A stretch of 64,000 nucleotides of DNA. Origin: Planctomycetota bacterium. GTDB lineage: Bacteria > Planctomycetota > Phycisphaerae > Sedimentisphaerales > Anaerobacaceae. The notes beneath the pieces were generated by a model. The model ran no database searches. It had not been told where the DNA came from and saw only the letters and a program-made list of their open reading frames with translations. The DNA lies in contig VRUL01000010.1 in NCBI GenBank assembly GCA_019456145.1, positions 96,943 to 160,942 on the forward strand, read 5' to 3'. The position numbers were made by a program, and so were the translations under genes. This document shows, piece after piece, positions 52,676 to 61,418 of this stretch; position 1 is the stretch's first letter, and the number at the start of each line of letters is the position of its first letter.

Positions 52676-54772
52676 TTATTCTTCCTCTAATGCCTGCAAT
52701 AATTGCGGGAGGGTATCTTCAATAGTTCCCACAATATAATAATCGCACTGCTTAAATATCGGCGCATTCGGATCGCTGTTAATAGCGACAATAGTCTCGG
52801 TATTTGCAACGCCGATCATATGCTGAATCGCACCGGATATACCCAGCGCAAAATAAAGTTTAGGCCCGACGGCAGTACCGGTTTGCCCGACCTGGTGCAC
52901 GCGCTCGACAAAGCCCTGCTCCACCGCCGCACGCGAAGCGCCTCTTTCAACTTGCGTATCTAATCTTTTGCTCAGGCCCTGGCAAAGCTGGCTTACGAGC
53001 CGTTCATAGCTGTCCCTGCTTTGCATACCCTTGCCGCCGCTGACAATCACATCAGCCTCAAAGTTCACCTCGCCTGTGCCCAACTCTGTTTTCAGGATTT
53101 CCAGGCTGATATCGTCTTTGGAAAGCTCGACCTTATGTTTTATAACTTTACCTTTTCTTGACTCATCTACCGGTAGTCTCTTCATAACGCCCGGCCTTGC
53201 CGTGGCCATCTGGGACTTCGAATTTTTCGTGCAGATAGTGGCCATAACGTTGCCGCCCAGGGCCGGCCTGGTCTGCAGCAGGATGCCTATCTGGCTTTTT
53301 CGCGAACTGTCCCTGATATCCAGCCCGGTACAGTCGGCGGTCAACCCGCAGCCAACCCTGTAAGAAATCATAGGCGCCAGCATTCTGCCCTGTGGAGTTG
53401 CGGCGTAAAGAACAATTTGCGGCCAGTAACTACTTACCGCGTCAGAGATGACTTTGCGATAGGCAGTCGGGTCAAATACGCTGAGCAGTTTGTCCTCGAT
53501 AATGTAAATGTTGTCGGCGCCGGCCGCTATCAATTCTTCAGCCATCGGCTCGATCTCATGGCCGGCCACAGCAACGCCTACTTTTGATTCCAGGGAATCC
53601 GCAAGCTCACGGGCCTTGCCGATAAGCTCGAATGTCGCCGGATGTACAACGCCCTCGCTGTGTTCGGCCACGACCCAAACCTCGCCGGTATAGCTTGGTT
53701 CGGTCGTTTCAAGACCGTTTATCATATCTTCCAGCGCCTTCTTGCGGAAATGCTTGCCCGAAGCGGCAAGAATCTTTTCCCTGCACGCATCGTCAATCCG
53801 GCCGACCTCGGTAATGCCGAGTTCCCCGAGCTTCTCGGCTAAGATTTTATAATTTTCATTTTCCTTCTTTGTGCCCTCGAAGCCTCTGTCAAACCTGTCC
53901 GTTCGCTTACCGGGCAGAATATAGCTGCTTGTTTGCCCTTGGCCGTTCTGCCCGGCTTCGCCATTGCCGCTCGTGAAGCCCTCGACAATAAGCCTGGCTA
54001 ATGTTTTTGCATCGCCGACTTGTTCACACTTTCTCGTGCTTTTGCCCGGTGGAAAAACTCGTATTACACTGGTCTTAGAGCCTGCAACACCAATGAGGCT
54101 TGCCTTGATATCATCGCCGCTCCAGCGAATAACTTCGGTTTTATTTGCCTCTCGACTTGCCGAGAATGTTGCGAACAGAGGATATTCGTATTTGGCAACC
54201 GTTATTACGACCGGCTTTTTCCGGGCAGCAACTACCTGGCTGCCCCCGCTGATAATCCGCGTGAATTCAAAATGCCTGCCCTTGAATTCGGACTTGGTGA
54301 CATAAGCGATACAAGGAAGGCCCAGCTCCTCAGCGATTTGAGGCGGCACCTGAGCAGTGTCACCATCCACTGATTGCATCCCGCTAACCACATAATAATC
54401 ATCGCTTCCTTTAAGTATCTCTTTGACTATCTTTCTGATTGCAAACGCTAAGGGATTTGCAGTGGCCACGGTATCTGCCCCGCCCAGGGCCCTGTCGGTG
54501 AGAAGCACCACCATATCAGCACACCTGCTCAGGGAATATCGCAGAATCTCCTCCGCCATAGGCGGGCCCATGGTCAACGCAATGATTTTGCCATCCCTGC
54601 CGCGGTCGGCTCCCTTCATCTGGTTCGCGAAAGCAAGCGCCTGGGAGTCCAGTTCGTTGATTACGCTGGCCAGCCGAGTGCGAACCAGCGTACCCGTCTC
54701 CGGATCAAAGGCGTTGTCGGTGATTTGTGTTACGTCGGGAACCTGTTTGACTAAAACTATATAGTCACTCAT
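52676..54772 (-). CDS. Electron-transfer flavoprotein, beta and alpha subunits fused
   Basis: The 698-residue protein joins an ETF beta subunit (about residues 1-230: VLVKQVPDV, DGDTAQVPPQIAEELGLPCI) to an ETF alpha subunit (about 355-698). The alpha part has VWVVAEHSEGVVHPATFELI, GRMLAPMISYRVGCGLTADC and the FAD site ERGASRAAVEQGFVE, VGQTGTAVGPKLYFALGISG and ANTETIVAINSDPNAPIF. A roughly 120-residue linker lies between, rich in Gly, Asn and Gln near its start. ETF subunits are normally separate genes. The fusion heads an operon with ETF-QO. No frameshift is seen, so it looks like a genuine single polypeptide. Confidence 0.92.
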   Translation of the reverse strand: MSDYIVLVKQVPDVTQITDNAFDPETGTLVRTRLASVINELDSQALAFANQMKGADRGRDGKIIALTMGPPMAEEILRYSLSRCADMVVLLTDRALGGADTVATANPLAFAIRKIVKEILKGSDDYYVVSGMQSVDGDTAQVPPQIAEELGLPCIAYVTKSEFKGRHFEFTRIISGGSQVVAARKKPVVITVAKYEYPLFATFSASREANKTEVIRWSGDDIKASLIGVAGSKTSVIRVFPPGKSTRKCEQVGDAKTLARLIVEGFTSGNGEAGQNGQGQTSSYILPGKRTDRFDRGFEGTKKENENYKILAEKLGELGITEVGRIDDACREKILAASGKHFRKKALEDMINGLETTEPSYTGEVWVVAEHSEGVVHPATFELIGKARELADSLESKVGVAVAGHEIEPMAEELIAAGADNIYIIEDKLLSVFDPTAYRKVISDAVSSYWPQIVLYAATPQGRMLAPMISYRVGCGLTADCTGLDIRDSSRKSQIGILLQTRPALGGNVMATICTKNSKSQMATARPGVMKRLPVDESRKGKVIKHKVELSKDDISLEILKTELGTGEVNFEADVIVSGGKGMQSRDSYERLVSQLCQGLSKRLDTQVERGASRAAVEQGFVERVHQVGQTGTAVGPKLYFALGISGAIQHMIGVANTETIVAINSDPNAPIFKQCDYYIVGTIEDTLPQLLQALEEE

Positions 54773-55017
54773 ATTTCATAATTCGTTTCTTATTATCAAT
54801 TCCAAAACCGTTTTTCAGGGATTCCAGGTCTGCTTGAGAATATCACTCGGCCGCCTGCAGAACCTTTTTGTGAGATCCACTTGAAAAACAGGCGGCGACA
54901 CTTCGTCATATTCGAACTGTTGCATCCTAACGAACCGTCACCGCTGAAGACTTTTACCATCTAATTTCCTGCCATCCGGTCAACATTCTCTGCGTTTATC
55001 TTGAACTCACCAGATTT

Positions 55018-55296
55018 TTACTGGCTGAATTTTGTCGCACCATAGAATACAAGAAAAAAGGCGGCGAATATCAAAACCCAGGCGAGGCTGGCCCCAGTGG
55101 CCATAGTCACTGCAAATACAAGCGCAGCGGCCCCGGTAAGCACACCCAGCAGGATCAGCTTGTTGCCCAGGTTGGGCACAAGGCAGACTATCACGAAGCC
55201 GCAAACCAGGTAAAGTACGACCGAGATTAGAAAGGTGACAAATAAGGTACATTCAGATATGGATTGGATAGCCTCTGCCAAGAGCATGTTTTCCAT
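55018..55296 (-). CDS. Small membrane protein
   Basis: The ATG at 55296 follows GGAGAG and is preferred over a start 15 bases upstream. The 92-residue product has three hydrophobic segments (about residues 14-38, 46-65 and 70-87), with little charged sequence between them. No family is recognised. It stands alone upstream of the ETF operon by about 245 bases and may or may not share its transcript. Confidence 0.6.
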   Translation of the reverse strand: MENMLLAEAIQSISECTLFVTFLISVVLYLVCGFVIVCLVPNLGNKLILLGVLTGAAALVFAVTMATGASLAWVLIFAAFFLVFYGATKFSQ

Positions 55297-55912
55297 AGGG
55301 ATTCTCTCCAAAAAAAAGTTGATTTAAGCTATTTTAACCGGGCTTCCCATTTGACGTCAATTCAGCTACATTTCCCTGTTTTTCCTGACCTATACAAGCA
55401 GACTGGTATGAGAAAAGCACTCATCCTGAGCATTTTACTGCCAAATCCTCTTACCAAAGGGCCATATCTCCTGAATTTACGGTTTTCGGCAATCAACGTC
55501 AATCATAAATTCCCGCTGACGCCAATTATTTTACTCCCTGCTGAACAACAGCGCCGAGCACTTTGAGTCTGTCTCATTTCTCAGATATATCTTATTTGCC
55601 CCAAACAACTGCCGATATCCGGAACCAAAAGGGCGGCTTAATAATCCATTTTTTGATAACAGAAGCCAGATAAAATCGGGTAAAACCCCATTTTGCTGTA
55701 TTGTTTGTCATGAAAAAACGTTTTACTGTCAAAAAGTTTAATTTAATCCTTGTTTTACTCTGTGGAATAATGTTTAATCCTGGCTTCAATTGGAAATAAA
55801 GCAAATAGGCCCTGTTTTGCCGATATAACGCAAAATGAAAGCCATACGCAGGTACGTCGACTAATTTTTTGGAACCCGTTAGAGACCCTAACGAGGCTGA
55901 GGTGAACAATAG
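55297..55912. other. Long divergent intergenic region before the corrinoid gene
   Basis: It carries the upstream regions of the small membrane protein (leftward) and the corrinoid protein (rightward). A frame at 55592-55909 on the minus strand lacks a ribosome site and is not credible. No cobalamin or other riboswitch consensus was recognised. Confidence 0.5.
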
Positions 55913-56539
55913 ATGGCAGATTTGAAAGCATTAGCTGACGCGATTATTAAAGGTGACCAAAACACCGCCGTAGAAATCACAAAAACAGCCCTTGATGAAG
56001 GCACACCGGCAGAAAGTGTACTCAATGACGGGCTGATTTCAGGTATGGACGTTATTGGCGACCGTTTCAAAAAGAACGAGGTATACATACCTGAGGTGCT
56101 TATTGCCGCCCGCGCGATGAAAATGTCGATGGAAATCCTTGAGCCGGAGCTTGCCAAGGCCGGGGTCAAACCCCGCGGAAAGCTTATGATAGGGACAGTC
56201 CAGGGCGATTTGCATGATATCGGTAAAAATCTGGTGGCTATGATGCTCAAGGGCGCCGGCTTCGAAGTCATTGACGTCGGTGTCGACGTCGGGCCTGAAA
56301 AGTTTGTGGAGCAAGCCAAAGCCACCGGTGTCGATGTAGTTGGTATGAGCGCGCTGTTGACCACGACAATGCCGAGTATGGAAAAAACCGTAAAGGCCCT
56401 GAAGGATGCCGGCCTTTCTGCGAAAATTATGATAGGCGGGGCACCGGTAACACAGGGTTACGCCGACAAGATTGGCGCCGATGGTTATTCACCCGACGCC
56501 GCCTCAGCCGTCGATTTAGCCAAAACCCTCGTCGCATAA
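55913..56539 (+). CDS. Corrinoid (B12)-binding methyl-carrier protein
   Basis: The 208-residue protein has the helical cap (residues 1-85, with EGTPAESVLNDGLISGMDVIG and PEVLIAARAMKMSMEIL) and the B12-binding Rossmann domain. The histidine that ligates cobalt is in GTVQGDLHDIGKNLVAMML (DxHxxG), followed by GMSALLTTTMPSM and IMIGGAPVTQGYADKIGADGY. It matches MtaC/MtbC/MtmC-type carriers and related methionine-synthase fragments, which shuttle methyl groups between two methyltransferases. GAGGTGAACAAT precedes the ATG. No methyltransferase or reactivase gene is adjacent, so the methyl donor is unknown. Confidence 0.93.
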   Translation: MADLKALADAIIKGDQNTAVEITKTALDEGTPAESVLNDGLISGMDVIGDRFKKNEVYIPEVLIAARAMKMSMEILEPELAKAGVKPRGKLMIGTVQGDLHDIGKNLVAMMLKGAGFEVIDVGVDVGPEKFVEQAKATGVDVVGMSALLTTTMPSMEKTVKALKDAGLSAKIMIGGAPVTQGYADKIGADGYSPDAASAVDLAKTLVA

Positions 56540-57178
56540 ATTTAAACGCAATTAAACGCGTAACTCACAACTTCATAAGGCAAAAGCAGGGAGTTTTTTT
56601 GCCTCTTACGTCTTGCTTTGAAGTTTGCTGCGCCTGCTTAATCTTGAAGTAAAATCAAAAAACCGCTTTGACAAACAGCAGTTTTTCAGCGTGTGTCAGA
56701 TTTTCTAATCCTTTCATTGTCCTGCAAAAAGGACAAATCGCCGTAAAATGCCATTTCTTAGTCTAAAAACCACATTCTCAAGCTAAACGCATACAAGTTT
56801 AGGAACTGGAGAAAAATCAGTCCAAAAACAACGAGAACAACTGAATTTGGGTGTTTTTTTATTGACCTTCAGGAAGATAGCCGTAGAAAATTAATCGCAT
56901 CTATGTATTGATTTATTAACGAGTGGGGTTTTAATTTTCGAAACTGTCCGGCACTGCTGCCGTTAGTTTGGTTGGCGCAGTGGACAGTGGGAGAATAGTG
57001 GTGACCAGAGGTAGAAAGACACTCCGGGCAATCGCTTGTGTATCGCGTTTCCAATGCAGCTTCAGTTGTACACAAGTGGCCCCGAACACAACTTTTCATG
57101 TATGCCCCACCAATTTCAACCCCTCCTGCCAAATCAAGATAAGTAACCGGAAAACTTTATTAAAAATCGGCTAATGGT
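56540..57178. other. Intergenic region, no gene seen
   Basis: A minor GGCAAAA/TTTTTGCC inverted repeat lies at 56578-56602 and a small GTCCT/AGGAC hairpin at 56719. Frames in this stretch lack ribosome sites. Confidence 0.45.
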
Positions 57179-57280
57179 CGGCAGAATGGAGGAAATGCCT
57201 ACGGAGAAATGTCGTAGCTAATCATAGGGACTGAACTTTCACCAAGGAATTGTGGAGTACGTATTGTTTGCTGCGGACTC
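57179..57280 (+). repeat. Duplicated 5' leader, copy 1
   Basis: AATGGAGGAAATGCCTACGG and GGGACTGAACTTTCACCAAG, ending in GTATTGTTTGCTGCGGAC, recur with small changes at 58411-58554 before the next secreted-protein gene. The sequence lies about 90 bases before the start codon and could hold a promoter or RNA element. Confidence 0.75.
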
Positions 57281-57366
57281 GCCAACAGCGGGCAGCAAAA
57301 AATGAGTTAGGAAATAGTCTTTAGTGAATAGTTTGTTGTCTATGAACTATTGAAGGAGAACCAAAA

Positions 57367-58299
57367 ATGAAACGTTTATTAGCAAATTGTGTAGTAACAG
57401 CTCTGGTCTTGATCATGAGCGCCACAGCAAACGCTGCAACATGGGATGTCCCCGGCGACTTTTCGACAATTCAGGAAGCTATCGACTCACCCAGTGTTTT
57501 GCCGGGCGCTACTATTCTTGTGGGTCCGGGCAACCACTTTGGAGCATTAGTTGACAAAGAAGTGGAAATAAAAGGTGAAGGTGGCGCCGTCATTAACGAT
57601 GGACCGCCACATGGTCACCCTAACATCGATAACCAGGGATTCCGACTTCTGGCAGGAAGTGATGGTGCCACGATTAGCCACCTGGATTTCACAGTTGACT
57701 TGGCAATTATGAACGGTGAGGCCATCAATGATGTAACCGTTGACCATTGCACTTTCACAAACGCTGTTCAGGCCGTTAGCAACTGGCGTGGAAGCGGCTG
57801 GCAGATCAGCCACAATGTCATAACCGACCTACGTACAATTTGTGGCGGAGGCATCGGTATTCTTATCGCAGATTTCTCAGGTGGAGTAGTTGAGAACAAC
57901 GTGGTCTCGCATAACAAGATAACCGGGACCCTCCACGTAGATCCTGACGATTGCGGCGGCTACTCTGGTACGGGTATTGTCTTGTACGCAGACTTCCGCT
58001 GGGGCGGTGCCGGTGCGAAGGAAATCAAAAACAATCGCGTGGTTAAGAACAAAGTTAGTTTAGTGAGTGACAACGCAGAACTCGTTGACGTCGTGGCCTT
58101 CGAACTCACTGATACAAGAGACACAACGGCAGACGTTGTTTTTGACAACGCGATTGGTTTCAACGACTTCCGTGGTACCACAAACCAGATTTCCCTTACA
58201 CCAACGATACTAGATGAGGTGAACGCTATCTCGCGGAACTTGGGCAACAATCGCGGCCACGGACTGCATCCGGGTGCGTTTGGCCCTGGCGGAAATTGA
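57367..58299 (+). CDS. Secreted parallel beta-helix protein
   Basis: The 310-residue protein starts after GAAGGAGAACCAAAA and has a clean signal peptide (MKRLLANCVVTALVLIMSAT, cleaved near ANAA). The mature part opens WDVPGDFSTIQEAIDSPSVL, the classic start of a pectin-lyase-fold helix. Repeated turns follow: VTVDHCTFTNAVQAV, SHNVITDLRT, VENNVVSHNKITG and IKNNRVVKNKVS. It ends with GLHPGAFGPGGN. No catalytic motif is visible. Its leader and 3' flank are duplicated around the next gene, where a relic of its C-terminal codons survives in non-coding sequence. Confidence 0.75.
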   Translation: MKRLLANCVVTALVLIMSATANAATWDVPGDFSTIQEAIDSPSVLPGATILVGPGNHFGALVDKEVEIKGEGGAVINDGPPHGHPNIDNQGFRLLAGSDGATISHLDFTVDLAIMNGEAINDVTVDHCTFTNAVQAVSNWRGSGWQISHNVITDLRTICGGGIGILIADFSGGVVENNVVSHNKITGTLHVDPDDCGGYSGTGIVLYADFRWGGAGAKEIKNNRVVKNKVSLVSDNAELVDVVAFELTDTRDTTADVVFDNAIGFNDFRGTTNQISLTPTILDEVNAISRNLGNNRGHGLHPGAFGPGGN

Positions 58300-58357
58300 T
58301 TCGGCGGTAAATAACATATTTGCTATCCAACGGTGGGGCTCAATGAGCCCCGCCGTT
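58261..58357 (+). repeat. Duplicated 3' flank, copy 1 (with hairpin)
   Basis: This segment includes the last codons of the beta-helix gene and the following hairpin. It aligns without gaps to 59401-59497; about nine of ten bases agree by eye. Confidence 0.85.
58329..58357 (+). terminator. Terminator-like hairpin after the beta-helix gene
   Basis: A 13-base stem AACGGTGGGGCTC / GAGCCCCGCCGTT with a three-base loop lies 30 bases after the stop. The T-run is weak (CTGTTTTG several bases later). Confidence 0.65.
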
Positions 58358-58410
58358 GTGGGCCTGTTTTGCAGGAAACGGTCCGCATAAAGCTCTTGAA
58401 TATAAGGGGT

Positions 58411-58554
58411 TGGCAAAATGGAGGAAATGCCTATGGAGCAAAAAACCAGCGGACAGCGGATAGAAATAGCGGATAGAAAAAGAAAACTATACGCTAACCA
58501 AAGGGACTGAACTTTCACCAAGGGATTGATGAGTATGTATTGTTTGCTGCGGAC
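58411..58554 (+). repeat. Duplicated 5' leader, copy 2
   Basis: Partner of 57179-57280, with about 40 extra bases between the two conserved blocks. It is followed by the gene at 58616. Confidence 0.75.
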
Positions 58555-58615
58555 AGTCCGTAGTGAAAATGAAGTGTGAGAAGAGAAAGTTAACCAATTA
58601 ACAGGAGAGACAACA

Positions 58616-59389
58616 ATGAAACGCTTACTAACAATTTGTACAATAGTGACAATGACAATTGCAATTGTGGCAAACGCAGCCACCCTCAAAGACAAAGAAC
58701 CGTCAATCTTTTATAGTGCCGCCCATTACCTTACAGGTCAGCCGATAAAGGTCGGCTATGACATCTTTGGTTACAATTACCAGGCCCACATGTTCAACGG
58801 TTCGTATTACAATTCCTACGCTGGTGGAGCCGGATTCCCACCCTATGAAGGGGATGATGATTCCTACCTTACAGCTAACCCAACTGCTGCAAACCACTGG
58901 GCATGGCCATATCGTAATGTTGATCTGTCGATGAAGTGGAATGATGCGTGGTTAAGCAACCAGGACAATGATGGGGATGGCAAACTGGATCGGCATTATG
59001 GCTATCCTACTTACACCAATTCTGGAGCATGGCTGACAAACCACATGTCGGGGTCTGATGAAATTATGGTTAACGACAAGCTTAAGAAAGCTCACTGGAC
59101 CTATTTCACCAAAATCGTTACTCCTTCAGATTCGGCAAATAAGGTAGCTAACGTCTGGTATGATGCAGACGGAGTAGAAATTGGCCCTGAGATATGGGGA
59201 GCTTTTGCGACTGTCCAGACAGTTGAGAACGACCCATTCTACGGGATACATGGCAAGCAATATGGCAGTCCTGCTGGTCCGGGATTTGGAAAGTACTCGC
59301 CTACGCAGCTTGATGAGCTGGTTGCGACAGGTCAGCTTGATCCTCAGAAGGCCAACGACATTGAAGATTCAGGCGGGGCAGCTGAATAA
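58616..59389 (+). CDS. Secreted protein of unknown function
   Basis: The 257-residue protein starts after ACAGGAGAGACAAC. Its signal peptide (MKRLLTICTIVTMTIAIVAN) resembles that of the beta-helix protein upstream. The mature part is unrelated to it: rich in Tyr, Gly, Asn and Trp, with YNYQAHMFNGSYYNSYAG and a calcium-loop-like DNDGDGKLDRHYG. It also has KAHWTYFTKIVTPSDS and ends GQLDPQKANDIEDSGGAAE. I recognise no family, but the regular composition and good ribosome site support a real gene. Its interior seems to have replaced that of a duplicated beta-helix gene. Confidence 0.75.
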   Translation: MKRLLTICTIVTMTIAIVANAATLKDKEPSIFYSAAHYLTGQPIKVGYDIFGYNYQAHMFNGSYYNSYAGGAGFPPYEGDDDSYLTANPTAANHWAWPYRNVDLSMKWNDAWLSNQDNDGDGKLDRHYGYPTYTNSGAWLTNHMSGSDEIMVNDKLKKAHWTYFTKIVTPSDSANKVANVWYDADGVEIGPEIWGAFATVQTVENDPFYGIHGKQYGSPAGPGFGKYSPTQLDELVATGQLDPQKANDIEDSGGAAE

Positions 59390-59400
59390 TCTGCGCGCAA

Positions 59401-59497
59401 GGCCTGCACCCGGGTGCGTTTGGCCCTGACGGAAATTGATTCGGCTATAAATAGCATATTTGCTATCCAACGGCGGGGCTTATTGTGTCCCGCCGTT
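59401..59497 (+). repeat. Duplicated 3' flank, copy 2
   Basis: Aligned to 58261-58357. It still encodes GLHPGAFGPDGN and stop in the old frame, although the present gene ended at 59389. This marks it as a relic of a beta-helix gene C-terminus. Confidence 0.85.
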
Positions 59498-59505
59498 CTT
59501 TTTTT
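59469..59505 (+). terminator. Rho-independent terminator after the 58616 gene
   Basis: Stem AACGGCGGG / CCCGCCGTT with an 11-base loop is followed directly by CTTTTTTT. Confidence 0.85.
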
Positions 59506-59720
59506 GCCTGGTTATTCCATCAATTAAGAGATTTGCTGAACATCTTGCCCCTGCCGTAAAATACAAAAATAGTCTCGATAATTCTCTCGATATTGCTTTT
59601 TTGCGCCCAATTTGGTAAAATGGACACTTGGTTATATTGGGAAAATGAGGTGCTTGATGCTTGTTACGAGAATCTGGTATCTCCACAGGACGCCTATCGG
59701 CGGAAAATCGAGTTTCGACG

Positions 59721-61415
59721 ATGCGACAGATAAAGAATCAAAACTTAGCGCAGTTGCTGGCCCAGCTTCGATTTGCCTCAGAACAGCAGCACGTCCAGCA
59801 GCTCGAAGCCGCCGAAAAGCTCCTTACCATTATCGACACCAATATGGAATATCCCTTCGACTTTGTCTATTTCCGCATCACCGGTATTCAACCCAGGGAC
59901 CTACCGGAACAGCAGCCCATAAAAGGCGACCAGCTCGCCGACGACCTGCATATTTTCATATCCAGGCTAAGCGCCCGACTTGCCCGTCCGGTCTCCGAGC
60001 AAAACGGAAAAGTTTACACCATTAAACAGTTAGCTGCCGCTTTCGGCGTCTCTACAAAAACAATTCATCGCTGGCGAAGACGAGGCCTGATGGCCAGAAA
60101 GTTCATCTTCAAAGATGGGAAAAAATGCCTTGGATTTACGCAATCAGCCCTCGATAGATTCATTGAGGCAAATCCGGACTTTGTGGCCAGGGCCAAAGAC
60201 TTTGTCCGGCTGACGGACAGCCAAAAACAACAGATCATAAAACAGGCGACCGCACTTGCAGCAAGCACGAAAATGCCTCGTCACCAGATCATAAACAGGA
60301 TAGCAGATCAAATCGGCAGGGCGCATGAAACCGTCAGGTACATAATCTTAAACCACGAAAAGGCCCATCCCGACAAACCCATTTTCAAGAAGCCGTCCGG
60401 CGTGGTCAACTCTACGCAGGCCGCGGAACTCTATAAGCTCTTCAAACAGGGAACCGATGTCAGGGAATTGATGAAAAGCTTCAATCGAAGTAGAAGCTCC
60501 ATATACCGCATTATCAACCATCGAAGGGCAAAGGCGCTTCTGGTCAAAAAAATCGAGTTCATTCCCAGCAATGATTTCCTCAAAGAAAACGCCGGAGAAA
60601 AAATTCTCGCAGAGCCCATAAAAATCCAAAAGCCCACCTCAGCCGGAAGCTCTGGGCCGTTCGAGTTACTTGGCGAACATCTGTTGCCGGAGTATTTGCA
60701 GACGCTGAAAGATACTCCCGTTCTTAACAGGGACCACGAACGCCGGCTTTTTCGAAGATACAATTACTTAAAATATCTGGCTTCCACTACCAGGGCCGGC
60801 ATAAAACCAACTCTTGTTTCGAGCCAACGGCTAAAAGAGATAGAGGGCTATTTAGCCGAGGCTGAAACAATCAGAAAAACTATAGTCGAAGCCAACCTGC
60901 GACTGGTCGTCAGCATTGCAAGCAGGCACGTTAAAAGCGGAGTAAGTTTTCCTGAGCTTGTCAGCAAGGGTAATTTCGCATTGATTAAAACAGTCGAGGA
61001 ATTCGATTACAAAAAGGGCTTTCGTTTCAGCAAGCGCGCCTCGTTGAATATTGCCAAGGAGTATGCAAGGGTGTCCGGCAAGAGTACACAGCTCAGCAGG
61101 AAAAGGGCAGCCTCATTGGCCGACATACAGCGCGATTTGAGGGCCACGGCCACCGCCGACATAGCTACTATCGAGCGGGCACGTCTAAGTCTGACACAGG
61201 TTATCAAGAATGAACTCAACGAACGGGAGCAGTACATAATTCTAAATCATTTCGGCCTTACAGGCTCGCCCTTAAAAAAGAAGACAAAAACCTTAAAGCA
61301 AATCGGCCAGGAACTGGACCTGACTAAGGAAAGGGTCCGGCAGATCGAGCTGCTGGCCCTGCAAAAGCTCAGGCAGTCCCTCAGCAGCAAGGAATTCGAA
61401 TTGCTCACCCACTGA
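59721..61415 (+). CDS. Sigma70-family factor with N-terminal helix-turn-helix domains
   Basis: The ATG at 59721 is taken because the longer frame starts at TTG without a ribosome site; the site here (CGAG) is also weak. The 564-residue protein has a MerR/excisionase-type HTH at 98-121 (YTIKQLAAAFGVSTKTIHRW). A second, resolvase-like HTH lies at about 230-265 (STQAAELYKLFKQGTDVREL, SRSSIYRIINHRRAK). The sigma region 2 is at 383-450 (IVEANLRLVVSIASRHVKSG, GNFALIKTVEEFDYKKGFRF) and region 4 at 495-555 (TLKQIGQELDLTKERVRQIE). The region 2.3-2.4 text is FSKRASLNIAKEYAR in place of the usual FSTYATWWIRQAI, so the two tryptophans used in -10 melting are gone. Region 3 is short or missing. It converges on the SpoIIM-like gene. 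Confidence 0.88.
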   Translation: MRQIKNQNLAQLLAQLRFASEQQHVQQLEAAEKLLTIIDTNMEYPFDFVYFRITGIQPRDLPEQQPIKGDQLADDLHIFISRLSARLARPVSEQNGKVYTIKQLAAAFGVSTKTIHRWRRRGLMARKFIFKDGKKCLGFTQSALDRFIEANPDFVARAKDFVRLTDSQKQQIIKQATALAASTKMPRHQIINRIADQIGRAHETVRYIILNHEKAHPDKPIFKKPSGVVNSTQAAELYKLFKQGTDVRELMKSFNRSRSSIYRIINHRRAKALLVKKIEFIPSNDFLKENAGEKILAEPIKIQKPTSAGSSGPFELLGEHLLPEYLQTLKDTPVLNRDHERRLFRRYNYLKYLASTTRAGIKPTLVSSQRLKEIEGYLAEAETIRKTIVEANLRLVVSIASRHVKSGVSFPELVSKGNFALIKTVEEFDYKKGFRFSKRASLNIAKEYARVSGKSTQLSRKRAASLADIQRDLRATATADIATIERARLSLTQVIKNELNEREQYIILNHFGLTGSPLKKKTKTLKQIGQELDLTKERVRQIELLALQKLRQSLSSKEFELLTH

Positions 61416-61418
61416 GAT

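Noticed and set aside
55592..55909. 105-residue minus-strand frame before the corrinoid gene
   Set aside because: No ribosome site, unusual composition, and it occupies the corrinoid gene's promoter region.
57121..57300. c-di-GMP or other known riboswitch in the duplicated leader
   Set aside because: The conserved blocks do not match any riboswitch consensus I can recall, so it is listed only as a repeat.
59181..59429. Overlapping 82-residue frame at the end of the 58616 gene
   Set aside because: It lies in another frame of a well-supported gene and ends in the duplicated trailer; no ribosome site.
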